A DNA stretch of 30,250 nt, taken from the NCBI GenBank assembly GCA_934371915.1, contig CAKROE010000025.1, positions 1-30,250 on the forward strand. The letters run 5' to 3'. The notes below the pieces were generated by a model. The model did not search any database. It saw only the letters and a list, made by a program, of their open reading frames with translations, and was not told where the DNA came from. Position 1 is the stretch's first letter; each line of letters begins with the position of its first letter. This stretch comes from an uncultured Blautia sp. (GTDB taxonomy: Bacteria > Bacillota > Clostridia > Lachnospirales > Lachnospiraceae). This document shows positions 7,032 through 14,562 of the stretch, in pieces. A program made the translations under genes and the position numbers.

Positions 7032-8039
7032 ATGGGATTTGTTGATTTACTCAAAGAAAGAGCAAAAAAAAGCATCAAAACTATCGTACTGCCAGAGACA
7101 GAGGATATGAGAACTATCGAGGCAACTGATAAGATTCTGAAAGAGGGAGTTGCCAAGATCATCCTCATTGGTAACGAAGAAGAAATCAATAAGAAAGCTG
7201 CTGAAGGCGGATTCGATATCTCCGGAGCAACTATCGTTGATCCTGAGACATCTGACAGAACTCAGGCATACATTGATAAATTTGTAGAACTGAGAGCTAA
7301 AAAAGGTATGACACCTGAAAAAGCAAAAGAGATCCTTCATACTCAGTACCCATACTATGGTGTAATGATGGTAAAAATGGGTGATGCAGACGGTATGGTA
7401 TCCGGTGCATGCCACTCTACAGCAGACACACTTCGTCCATGTCTGCAGATCCTGAAAACAAAACCGGGAACAAAGCTTGTATCCGCTTTCTTCCTGATCG
7501 TAGTTCCGGATTGCGAATACGGCGCAAACGGTGCATTTGTATTTGCTGACTCCGGTCTGAACCAGAACCCGACTCCGGAAGAACTTTCTGCAATCGCAGC
7601 TTCTTCTGCTGAATCCTTCCAGCTTCTTGTTGAAGAAGAGCCAATCGTTGCCATGCTTTCACACTCCACAAAGGGAAGTGCAAAACATGCTGACGTAGAC
7701 AAGATGGTAGAAGCTACAAGAATCGCAAAAGAAGAGCATCCGGAACTCAAACTTGACGGTGAATTCCAGCTTGACGCAGCAATCGTACCGAGCGTTGGCG
7801 CATCCAAAGCTCCGGGCAGCGAAGTTGCAGGTAAAGCAAACGTTCTGGTATTCCCTGACCTTGATGCAGGAAACATCGGATACAAACTTGCTCAGCGTCT
7901 TGGTAAAGCAGAAGCTTACGGACCTGTTACACAGGGTATCGCAAAACCGGTCAACGACCTTTCCAGAGGATGCTCTGCAGATGATATCGTTGGTGTTGTT
8001 GCAATTACAGCTGTACAGTGCCAGGCTGAGGACAAATAA
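7032..8039 (+). CDS. pta: Phosphate acetyltransferase
   Basis: A 335-residue cytosolic PTA_PTB-family enzyme that converts acetyl-CoA and phosphate to acetyl phosphate and CoA. The start ATG (MGFVDLLKERAKK) is preceded by GAAAGGAG, and the length matches the short, single-domain Pta of Firmicutes (about 330). Typical parts are IVLPETEDMRTIEAT near the N-terminus, DGMVSGACHSTADTLRP in the middle, and the C-terminal VLVFPDLDAGNIGYKLAQRL followed by YGPVTQGIAKPVNDLSRG. It has its own strong promoter and lies 41 bases upstream of ackA, forming the usual acetate pathway operon that yields ATP by substrate-level phosphorylation. Codon use is strongly biased, in line with high expression. Confidence 0.97.
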   Translation: MGFVDLLKERAKKSIKTIVLPETEDMRTIEATDKILKEGVAKIILIGNEEEINKKAAEGGFDISGATIVDPETSDRTQAYIDKFVELRAKKGMTPEKAKEILHTQYPYYGVMMVKMGDADGMVSGACHSTADTLRPCLQILKTKPGTKLVSAFFLIVVPDCEYGANGAFVFADSGLNQNPTPEELSAIAASSAESFQLLVEEEPIVAMLSHSTKGSAKHADVDKMVEATRIAKEEHPELKLDGEFQLDAAIVPSVGASKAPGSEVAGKANVLVFPDLDAGNIGYKLAQRLGKAEAYGPVTQGIAKPVNDLSRGCSADDIVGVVAITAVQCQAEDK

Positions 8040-8080
8040 GCTCTACATATCTGAATCATATCGAATAGGAGAATATTAAA

Positions 8081-9271
8081 ATGAATGTATTGGTAATTAA
8101 CTGCGGAAGTTCTTCACTGAAATATCAGCTGATCAACTCTGATACAGAAGACGTTCTGGCAAAGGGTCTTTGCGAAAGAATCGGTATCGACGGAAGACTG
8201 GTTTATCAGAAAGCCGGACTTGACAAAGAAATCACTGAATGTGCTATGCCTACTCATAAAGAAGCTATCCAGTTCGTTCTGGACGCTCTTACAAATGACA
8301 AAACAGGCGCAATCAAGAGCCTTAAAGAAGTAGATGCAATCGGACACCGTGTCGTACATGGCGGTGAGAAATTCGCAGCTTCTGCCGTAATCACAGATGA
8401 AATGATCGCAGCAGTAAAAGAGTGCAACGACCTTGCTCCTCTTCACAACCCTGCAAACCTGATTGGTATCGATGTATGCTCCGAACTGATGCCGGGCGTA
8501 CCGCAGGTTGGTGTATTTGATACAGCTTTCCATCAGACAATGCCTGCAAAAGCATATCTGTATGGACTTCCGATCGAATACTATAAGAAATATAAAGTAA
8601 GAAGATATGGTTTCCACGGAACCTCCCACAGCTTCGTATCCAAACGTGCTGTTGAATTCCTCGGACTTGATAAAGATAACTCCAAAGTTATCGTTTGCCA
8701 CCTTGGAAATGGTTCTTCCATCAGTGCTGTAAAGAACGGTAAATGTGTAGATACAACTATGGGTCTTACACCACTTGAAGGTGTTGTAATGGGAACACGT
8801 TCCGGTAACATTGACCCGGCAATCGTTGAGTTCATCGCAAAGAAAGAAAATCTTGACATCGCAGGTGTTATGAATGTCCTGAATAAGAAATCCGGTCTTC
8901 AGGGTATGTCCGGAGTCGGCAGTGACATGCGTGACATCAGAGCTGCAATTGCAGACGGAAACGAAGACGCAAAGAACGCTTATGATGTACTTTGCTATGG
9001 TATTGCTAAATTTGTTGGTGGCTATGTAGCAGCCATGAACGGTGTAGATGCAATCGTATTTACCGCTGGTATCGGTGAAAACGTAGGTGCACTTCGTAAA
9101 GACATCTGCAACTACTTCGGATATCTTGGTGTTGAGATCGATGACAAAGCAAATGATACATTCAGCGAAGAAATCGTTATTTCTACTCCGAATTCTAAAG
9201 TTAAAGTTGCAGTTATTCCTACCAACGAAGAGCTTGCAATCTGCAGAGATACAGTAGCTTTAGTAAAATAA
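8081..9271 (+). CDS. ackA: Acetate kinase
   Basis: A 396-residue cytosolic kinase of the ASKHA superfamily that turns acetyl phosphate and ADP into acetate and ATP. Motifs in order: VLVINCGSSSLKYQL at the start (catalytic Asn7), GHRVVHGGEKF (about 89-99), RYGFHGTSH (about 173-181), HLGNGSSISAV (about 207), MGLTPLEGVVMGTRSGNIDP (about 227-246), and FTAGIGEN near 325. The length is standard. It follows pta after 41 bases with an AGGAGA ribosome binding site and is closed by a terminator 20 bases after the stop. Confidence 0.98.
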   Translation: MNVLVINCGSSSLKYQLINSDTEDVLAKGLCERIGIDGRLVYQKAGLDKEITECAMPTHKEAIQFVLDALTNDKTGAIKSLKEVDAIGHRVVHGGEKFAASAVITDEMIAAVKECNDLAPLHNPANLIGIDVCSELMPGVPQVGVFDTAFHQTMPAKAYLYGLPIEYYKKYKVRRYGFHGTSHSFVSKRAVEFLGLDKDNSKVIVCHLGNGSSISAVKNGKCVDTTMGLTPLEGVVMGTRSGNIDPAIVEFIAKKENLDIAGVMNVLNKKSGLQGMSGVGSDMRDIRAAIADGNEDAKNAYDVLCYGIAKFVGGYVAAMNGVDAIVFTAGIGENVGALRKDICNYFGYLGVEIDDKANDTFSEEIVISTPNSKVKVAVIPTNEELAICRDTVALVK

Positions 9272-9288
9272 CAAGTTATAAATGGATC

Positions 9289-9320
9289 AAAAAGGGCTTG
9301 TCGATGGCAGGCCCTTTTTT
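9289..9320 (+). terminator. Intrinsic terminator of pta-ackA
   Basis: AAAGGGC (9291-9297) pairs with GCCC plus the following T run (9311-9320), with CTTG/CAG extension around a short loop. It stands 20 bases after the ackA stop. Confidence 0.9.
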
Positions 9321-9327
9321 CTTACTA

Positions 9328-9356
9328 TTGTCAGTTACCGTAACATGAAAATAAAT
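9328..9356 (+). promoter_or_regulatory. Possible promoter with an overlapping palindrome upstream of the PfkB kinase gene
   Basis: TTGTCA (9328-9333) is followed after 17 bases by the weak -10 candidate ATAAAT (9351-9356). A perfect 11-base palindrome GTTACCGTAAC (9334-9344) lies immediately after the -35 box, a position where a repressor would block RNA polymerase. The -10 match is poor, so the promoter is tentative. Confidence 0.4.
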
Positions 9357-9392
9357 CATAAACCGATGGAAAGAAATATGGGGGGTTGAGGC

Positions 9393-10271
9393 ATGAAAGT
9401 ATTAAATTTTGGTTCTCTTAATCTGGACTATGTGTACCAGGTGGAATCCATTTTGATTCCCGGAGAGACACAGGCATCAAAAAGCAGACAGACCTTTTGT
9501 GGCGGTAAAGGCCTGAACCAGTCCATTGCACTGGCAAAGGCCGGAATTCCTGTGTATCATGCCGGACTGATTGGAGAGGGTGGCGAACCGCTGCTTGAAG
9601 TATGCAAAGAGAACGGTGTAAATACAGAGTTTATCAGGCAGATTCCGGGGCCATGCGGTCATACAGTCATTCAGGTTGACCGGAATGGTCAGAACTGTAT
9701 CCTCCTTTTTGGAGGCTCAAACAGAAGTATGACAAAGGAATTCGTAGATTCAGTTCTGGATTCTTTTGATGAGGGTGATATCATCCTCCTTCAGAATGAA
9801 ATCAATGAACTGGACTATATCATTGACCGTGCATACAAAAAGAAAATGATGATCATTCTGAATCCGTCACCTTTTGACAGCGCGCTGGAAAAATGTGATC
9901 TGACGAAGATAAGTCTTTTCCTGATGAATGAGATTGAAGGATTTCAGATTACCGGAGAGAAAGAACCGGACAGAATTCTTGCAAAAGTAAAAGAACTTTA
10001 TCCAAAGGCAAAAGTCGTTCTGACACTTGGGGGCGATGGTTCCGTATATCAGGATGAAACAGGAATTTACCGACAGGGAATCTTTAAAGTAAAGACTGTT
10101 GATACGACAGCAGCAGGCGATACCTTTACCGGATATTTTATTTCTTCTATTATTGATGGAATGCCTGTTCCGGATGGACTTAAGCTCGCAGCAAGGGCAT
10201 CGGCAATTGCGGTTTCCAGACCTGGTGCGACTGCCTCCATTCCTGTACGGAGCGAAGTTGCGGAGAAATAA
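9393..10271 (+). CDS. PfkB-family carbohydrate kinase, ribokinase-like
   Basis: A 292-residue cytosolic kinase of the ribokinase/PfkB family, which phosphorylates sugars or nucleosides using ATP. Residues around NLD (10-12) form the substrate end. PfkB signature 1 is visible as GGKGLNQS (37-44), signature 2 as DTTAAGDTFTGYF (237-249), where Asp243 is the expected catalytic base. NPSP near 157 and TLGGDGSV near 211-218 are also typical. It is closest in style to ribokinase, but the exact sugar cannot be read from the sequence. The ATG follows a G-rich stretch (GGGGGGTTGAGGC). The gene stands alone between the ackA terminator and the DUF177 promoter, with no transporter or sugar catabolic genes beside it; this gives no clue to the substrate. 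Confidence 0.85.
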   Translation: MKVLNFGSLNLDYVYQVESILIPGETQASKSRQTFCGGKGLNQSIALAKAGIPVYHAGLIGEGGEPLLEVCKENGVNTEFIRQIPGPCGHTVIQVDRNGQNCILLFGGSNRSMTKEFVDSVLDSFDEGDIILLQNEINELDYIIDRAYKKKMMIILNPSPFDSALEKCDLTKISLFLMNEIEGFQITGEKEPDRILAKVKELYPKAKVVLTLGGDGSVYQDETGIYRQGIFKVKTVDTTAAGDTFTGYFISSIIDGMPVPDGLKLAARASAIAVSRPGATASIPVRSEVAEK

Positions 10272-10309
10272 AGCAGCGGAAAAATATAGAAATAAAAATA
10301 AAAATTTCG

Positions 10310-10338
10310 TTGACAAACAGGTACCTGCTATGTATAAT
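10310..10338 (+). promoter_or_regulatory. Perfect consensus sigma-A promoter of DUF177-rpmF
   Basis: TTGACA (10310-10315) and TATAAT (10333-10338) match the consensus exactly with a 17-base spacer; transcription should start near 10345, 20 bases before the ATG. The spacer contains a perfect 10-base palindrome CAGGTACCTG (10318-10327). Confidence 0.92.
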
Positions 10339-10364
10339 TGATAAAGTGTGAATAGGAGAGAACT

Positions 10365-10892
10365 ATGCAGATTCATTTATCAGATATTACAGACAGTGAA
10401 GGAAAACACATACAGCTTCAGGTGGAACTTGAGTTAGATAAGATTTCATTTCAGATGGGAGATTATCCGATTTTGGAGAAAACACCGGTAGAACTTGAGA
10501 TTACAAATACAGGTAATAAGGTTCTTGAGCTGAAAGGAAGCGGCAGTGTGACTGCAGGTATTCCGTGTGACCGTTGTCTGGAACAGGTTGCTGTTAAAAT
10601 CCCTTATGAGATTGATCAGAAGCTTGATATGAAAAAATCTGATACCGATAGAGTACAGGATCTGGATGAGAACGACTATCTCACTGGCATGGACCTGGAT
10701 GTGGACCGGTTGGTCTATCTTGAGGTACTGATGAGCTGGCCTTTGAAAGTCCTTTGCAGAGAAGACTGTAAGGGAATCTGCAGCCGATGCGGTAAGAACC
10801 TGAATAAAGGTTCCTGCGGATGTGCTGAGGAACCAAAGGATCCCCGTATGGCAGCTATCAGTGATATATTTAGTAAATTTAAGGAGGTGTAA
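10365..10892 (+). CDS. DUF177 / YceD family protein
   Basis: A 175-residue YceD (DUF177) protein. The family is known to sit beside rpmF and in plants and E. coli has been linked to 23S rRNA accumulation; its molecular role in Firmicutes is not established. The N-terminal half is a beta-rich domain (about 1-110). The C-terminal half has the diagnostic cysteine cluster CREDCKGICSRCGKNL followed by GSCGC (about residues 131-155), which may bind zinc. The ATG is preceded by AGGAGA. The gene's stop codon lies inside the AAGGAGGTGTAA that also serves as rpmF's ribosome binding site, so the two genes are coupled (3 bases apart). Confidence 0.92.
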   Translation: MQIHLSDITDSEGKHIQLQVELELDKISFQMGDYPILEKTPVELEITNTGNKVLELKGSGSVTAGIPCDRCLEQVAVKIPYEIDQKLDMKKSDTDRVQDLDENDYLTGMDLDVDRLVYLEVLMSWPLKVLCREDCKGICSRCGKNLNKGSCGCAEEPKDPRMAAISDIFSKFKEV

Positions 10893-10895
10893 CCT

Positions 10896-11078
10896 ATGTC
10901 CATATGTCCAAAGAACAAATCATCTAAAGCTAGACGTGATAAAAGACGTGCAAACTGGAAAATGAGCGCTCCGAATCTGGTAAAATGCAGCAAATGTGGT
11001 GCCCTGATGATGCCTCACAGAGTTTGTAAAGAATGCGGAAGCTACAACAAGAAAGAAATCGTGAAAGTTGAAGACTAA
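10896..11078 (+). CDS. rpmF: 50S ribosomal protein L32
   Basis: A 60-residue basic protein of the large ribosomal subunit. It starts MSICPKNKSSKARRDKRRA, the usual L32 N-terminus with a clostridial MSICP variant, and carries a zinc-ribbon of two CxxC pairs (CSKC and CKEC, about residues 31-50). It therefore belongs to the zinc-binding type of L32. The ribosome binding site AAGGAGGTG is at 10881-10889. It is the last gene of a two-gene operon with DUF177 and is followed by a strong terminator. Confidence 0.98.
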   Translation: MSICPKNKSSKARRDKRRANWKMSAPNLVKCSKCGALMMPHRVCKECGSYNKKEIVKVED

Positions 11079-11094
11079 TCACAGATTATGAGAA

Positions 11095-11126
11095 ACAGAA
11101 TCCTGATTCGGGGTTCTGTTTTTTTA
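11095..11126 (+). terminator. Intrinsic terminator after rpmF
   Basis: ACAGAATCC (11095-11103) pairs with GGGTTCTGT (11111-11119), with one G-T pair, around a 7-base loop, followed by a run of T. Confidence 0.92.
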
Positions 11127-11153
11127 TGGCCATTTATACGTTTCAGATGTAGA

Positions 11154-11182
11154 TTGCTTTTCAGACTTACCTCTGTTATACT
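11154..11182 (+). promoter_or_regulatory. Candidate promoter of the MATE/ABC-F pair
   Basis: TTGCTT (11154-11159) and TATACT (11177-11182) are separated by 17 bases, just downstream of the rpmF terminator, giving a start near 11189 and a leader of about 34 bases. Confidence 0.65.
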
Positions 11183-11222
11183 TGTACAGATGAGGAATTT
11201 TTATAAATTATGGAGGAATCAT

Positions 11223-12566
11223 ATGGAACAAAAGAATCAGATCACAGAGGGTGTGATCTGGAAACAGCTTTTGATTTTCTTTTTTCCGATTGTAATCGGA
11301 ACGTTTTTTCAACAGATATATAACACGGCCGACAGTATTGTTGTCGGTCGTTTTGTAGGTAAAGAGGCACTGGCAGCTGTTGGGGGGTCTGTAAATCAGA
11401 TCGTGATGCTGATTGTCGAGGTGTTTGTCGGACTGACTTCGGGAGCATCTGTTATTATGGCGCAGTTTTATGGTGCCAGAGACAGGCAAAATCTTAATAA
11501 AACATTACATACAGCCTATGCATTTGCAATTGTGACAGGTGCAGTGGTGGGTGTTATCGGTTTCCTGATTTCCCCCAATGTACTGGTCATGATGAAAACA
11601 CCATCGGAACTGATGACAGATTCCATTAGCTATCTGCACATTTATTTCTGCGGTATGATTTTTAATATTATTTATAATATGGGGGCTTCGATCCTGAGAA
11701 CAGTCGGTGATTCAAGAAGGCCATTGTATGTACTGATCATGACCTGTGCGTTAAATATTGCGCTGGATATTCTTCTTGTCGTAATCTTTCATATGGGAGT
11801 AATGGGTGTAGCGCTTGCAACGGTGACCTGTCAGGGTATCAGTGCAGCTATGGTGACATGGATTCTGATGAAGGGAAATGATCTGTTCCACCTGAGATTT
11901 CGAGAGATCCGTTTTTACAGAGTATCCCTTCGGGCGGTTCTTCGAATCGGTGTTCCGGCAGCACTGGAAGCGACGATGTACACGATTGCGAATCTGATCA
12001 TTCAGGTGTTTGTCAATGAGCTTGGTACCGATACAGTGGCAGCCTGGGGCACCTTTGCAAAGATTGATGCAGTCTACTGGATGGTTGTCAATGCCTTTGG
12101 AATTTCGATCACAACCTTTGTCGGTCAGAATTTTGGCGCAGGGAAAGTGCGCAGGATGCGAAAGAGTGTGGGTGTATGCATGGTGATGGCATATGCAGGA
12201 GCGTTTCTGGTAAGCGGTGTCTTGTATGCGCTGGCAGGCCCTCTTTACCGCCTGTTTACGACGGACGAGGGAGTTGTTCGGATTGGCGTGGACATGATGC
12301 ATTTCCTGCTTCCATCATATTTTATGTATGTTGTGATCGGTATTTTATCCGGTGCACTCCGTGGAGCGGGCAGGGTGCTGGTTCCGATGTTGCTTACATG
12401 CGGCGGTGTATGTATGATCCGTATTATATGGATGTTCGGTGTCTTCCCGACTCATTCCGGAATCAACACGATCATGCTGAGTTATCCTGTTTCGTGGGGA
12501 ATTACCGCTGTTTTGTTTATTATTTATTATTTTATGAAATTTCCAAAAAAAGAATCACAGATTTAA
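11223..12566 (+). CDS. MATE family efflux transporter
   Basis: A 447-residue polytopic membrane protein with about 12 hydrophobic segments, of the multidrug and toxin extrusion (MATE, MatE) family. Typical parts are FFFPIVIGTFFQQIYNTADS (about 19-38), VVGRFVGKEALAAVG, and SGASVIMAQFYGA in the first half, and FGISITTFVGQNFGAG in the second half. The family exports cationic drugs or metabolites using Na+ or H+ gradients; the substrate here cannot be read. The start is ATG 11223 because GGAGG lies 6 bases before it; the frame is open further upstream but runs into the rpmF terminator. The ABC-F gene follows after 18 bases, probably on the same transcript. Confidence 0.93.
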   Translation: MEQKNQITEGVIWKQLLIFFFPIVIGTFFQQIYNTADSIVVGRFVGKEALAAVGGSVNQIVMLIVEVFVGLTSGASVIMAQFYGARDRQNLNKTLHTAYAFAIVTGAVVGVIGFLISPNVLVMMKTPSELMTDSISYLHIYFCGMIFNIIYNMGASILRTVGDSRRPLYVLIMTCALNIALDILLVVIFHMGVMGVALATVTCQGISAAMVTWILMKGNDLFHLRFREIRFYRVSLRAVLRIGVPAALEATMYTIANLIIQVFVNELGTDTVAAWGTFAKIDAVYWMVVNAFGISITTFVGQNFGAGKVRRMRKSVGVCMVMAYAGAFLVSGVLYALAGPLYRLFTTDEGVVRIGVDMMHFLLPSYFMYVVIGILSGALRGAGRVLVPMLLTCGGVCMIRIIWMFGVFPTHSGINTIMLSYPVSWGITAVLFIIYYFMKFPKKESQI

Positions 12567-12584
12567 CAGCAAGGAGAAAAAGAC

Positions 12585-14414
12585 ATGAATGTTTTGAATC
12601 TGGAACATATCAGTAAAATTTATGGAGATAAAGTGATCTTTGATGATATTTCCTGCGGGATTCATCAGGGAGACAAGATAGGAATCATCGGAATCAACGG
12701 AACGGGAAAGACAACATTTCTGCGGATCCTTGCAGGACTGGAAGAAGCAGATGATGGTCAGGTGATCATGCAGAATGGTCTGCGTATCAGTTTCCTTTCT
12801 CAGCATCCGACTTTCCCGGAAGGGGCCACGATTCTTTCTTATGTGACACAGGGTCAGAGAGAACAGAGCTGGAATCCGGAGACAGAAGCACATATGGTTC
12901 TGAATAAACTGGGAATCGAGGATCACGAAGAAGAGATCGCACATCTTTCCGGCGGACAGAAAAAACGTGTGGCGCTGGCTGCCGTGCTTGTAAATCCCAC
13001 CGATGTACTGATCCTTGATGAGCCGACCAACCATCTGGATAATGAGATGGCGTCCTGGCTTGAAGATTATCTGAACCGTTTTAAGGGAGTTGTGATCATG
13101 GTTACACATGACCGATATTTCCTTGACCGTGTGACAAATAAAATCTTTGAGATCAGCCACGGCAAACTTTACAGTTATGAAGCAAAGTATTCGGAATTTC
13201 TTGAATTAAAAGCCCAGCGTGAAGAAATGGAGATGGCTTCTGAGCGTAAAAAGCAGAGTATCCTCCGTATGGAGATTGAATGGGCAAAACGTGGATGCCG
13301 TGCAAGAAGTACAAAGCAGAGAGCACGTCTTGACCGTCTGGAAGAAATGAAAAATTCGTCAGCGCCTGTACGGAATACCAATGTTGCAATTGATTCTGTC
13401 GAGACGAGAATGGGCAAAAAAACAATCGAGCTGCATCATATTTCAAAAAGATTCGGTGACCGTGTATGCATCAGGGACTTTGATTATATTGTTCTGAAAA
13501 ATCAGCGTCTCGGTATCATAGGGCCGAACGGCTGCGGCAAATCCACTCTTCTTAAAATCATTGCAGGAATCATTCAGCCGGACAGCGGAGAGGTCGAGAT
13601 CGGTGATACTATAAAGATTGGATATTTTTCACAGGAAATCGAAGATATGAATACTTCGCAGCGCGTGATTGATTATATCAAAGACGTTGCAGAGTTTATT
13701 CCGACAAAGGATGGACTGATCAGCGCCTCAAAACTTCTTGAGCAGTTTCTGTTTGATGCTGCCATGCAGTATGCACCGATTGAGAAACTTTCCGGTGGTG
13801 AAAAGAAGCGCCTCTATCTTTTAAAAGTACTCGCAGAAGCGCCAAACGTGCTGTTGCTTGACGAGATTACCAATGATATAGATATTCCTACACTGACAAT
13901 TCTGGAAGATTATCTGAATTCTTTTGCAGGTATCGTAATTGCTGTATCTCATGACCGTTATTTCCTTGATAATCTTGCCGACCGTATTTTTGAATTTGAC
14001 CGTGACGGAAATCTTACCCAGTATGAAGGCGGCTATACAGATTACCTTGAAGCGAAAAAACGTAAAGGCCTTTCAGAGGAAATACTGTCCGCAAAATCTT
14101 CTGCTTCAAAAAATGTTTCTGCAGATTCTGCAGAAGAGAAAGAATCCGTAAAAACATGGAAACAAAACCGTCCTTCAAAACTGAAATTCAGTTACAAAGA
14201 GCAGCGTGAATTTGAAACGATTGACGATGATATTGCAGCGCTGGAGAGCAAAATTGAGAAACTGGATGCCGATATCATGGCTAATGCAACAAATTCCGGT
14301 AAGTTAAATGAACTTACACAGCAAAAAGAAGAAGCAGAGGCACAGCTTGAAGAAAAGATGGACCGCTGGGTGTATCTGAATGATCTTGCAGAACAGATTG
14401 AAGCACAGAAATAA
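12585..14414 (+). CDS. ABC-F family ATPase, Uup-like
   Basis: A 609-residue soluble protein with two ABC ATPase domains and no membrane segments, as in ABC-F translation factors. Domain 1 has Walker A GINGTGKTT (about 36-44), signature LSGGQ (120-124) and Walker B LILDEPTNHLD. The linker (about 200-260) is rich in charged residues, like the P-site tRNA interaction motif region. Domain 2 has Walker A GPNGCGKST (about 312-320), signature LSGGE (401-405) and Walker B LLLDEITNDID, where the usual DEPTN is DEITN. The C-terminus (about 540-608) is a coiled coil like the Uup CTD. Family members act on ribosomes; some give antibiotic resistance, others are housekeeping. The C-terminal coiled coil favours Uup-type housekeeping. 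AAGGAG precedes the ATG. A role with the adjacent MATE exporter is only a guess. Confidence 0.9.
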   Translation: MNVLNLEHISKIYGDKVIFDDISCGIHQGDKIGIIGINGTGKTTFLRILAGLEEADDGQVIMQNGLRISFLSQHPTFPEGATILSYVTQGQREQSWNPETEAHMVLNKLGIEDHEEEIAHLSGGQKKRVALAAVLVNPTDVLILDEPTNHLDNEMASWLEDYLNRFKGVVIMVTHDRYFLDRVTNKIFEISHGKLYSYEAKYSEFLELKAQREEMEMASERKKQSILRMEIEWAKRGCRARSTKQRARLDRLEEMKNSSAPVRNTNVAIDSVETRMGKKTIELHHISKRFGDRVCIRDFDYIVLKNQRLGIIGPNGCGKSTLLKIIAGIIQPDSGEVEIGDTIKIGYFSQEIEDMNTSQRVIDYIKDVAEFIPTKDGLISASKLLEQFLFDAAMQYAPIEKLSGGEKKRLYLLKVLAEAPNVLLLDEITNDIDIPTLTILEDYLNSFAGIVIAVSHDRYFLDNLADRIFEFDRDGNLTQYEGGYTDYLEAKKRKGLSEEILSAKSSASKNVSADSAEEKESVKTWKQNRPSKLKFSYKEQREFETIDDDIAALESKIEKLDADIMANATNSGKLNELTQQKEEAEAQLEEKMDRWVYLNDLAEQIEAQK

Positions 14415-14434
14415 AAATTTAATGCCTGAAATAT

Positions 14435-14486
14435 GGAATCAGCAGAATCAACAAGGAACAGGGTTGATTTTCTGCTGATTCTTTAG
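14435..14486 (+). terminator. Terminator-like hairpin after the ABC-F gene
   Basis: AATCAGCAGAATCAAC (14437-14452) pairs with GTTGATTTTCTGCTGATT (14463-14480), with a two-base bulge, giving a long stable stem. The T run after it is short and interrupted (CTTTAG), so termination may be incomplete. Confidence 0.6.
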
Positions 14487-14492
14487 TATGAT
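14464..14492 (+). promoter_or_regulatory. Candidate promoter of plsX overlapping the ABC-F terminator
   Basis: TTGATT (14464-14469) and TATGAT (14487-14492) are separated by 17 bases. The -35 box lies in the 3' arm of the preceding terminator hairpin. Start of transcription would be near 14499, giving a leader of about 64 bases before plsX. Confidence 0.55.
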
Positions 14493-14562
14493 AAAGTTTG
14501 AGGTTTTTTACAATCATAACAGAATATTTTTAAATAGATACAGAATATACAGGAGGAACAAT

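Noticed and set aside
10318..10327. CAGGTACCTG as a FapR operator
   Set aside because: It is shorter than and differs from the FapR consensus as I remember it, and no fapR gene is in the window. Kept only as an unnamed palindrome.
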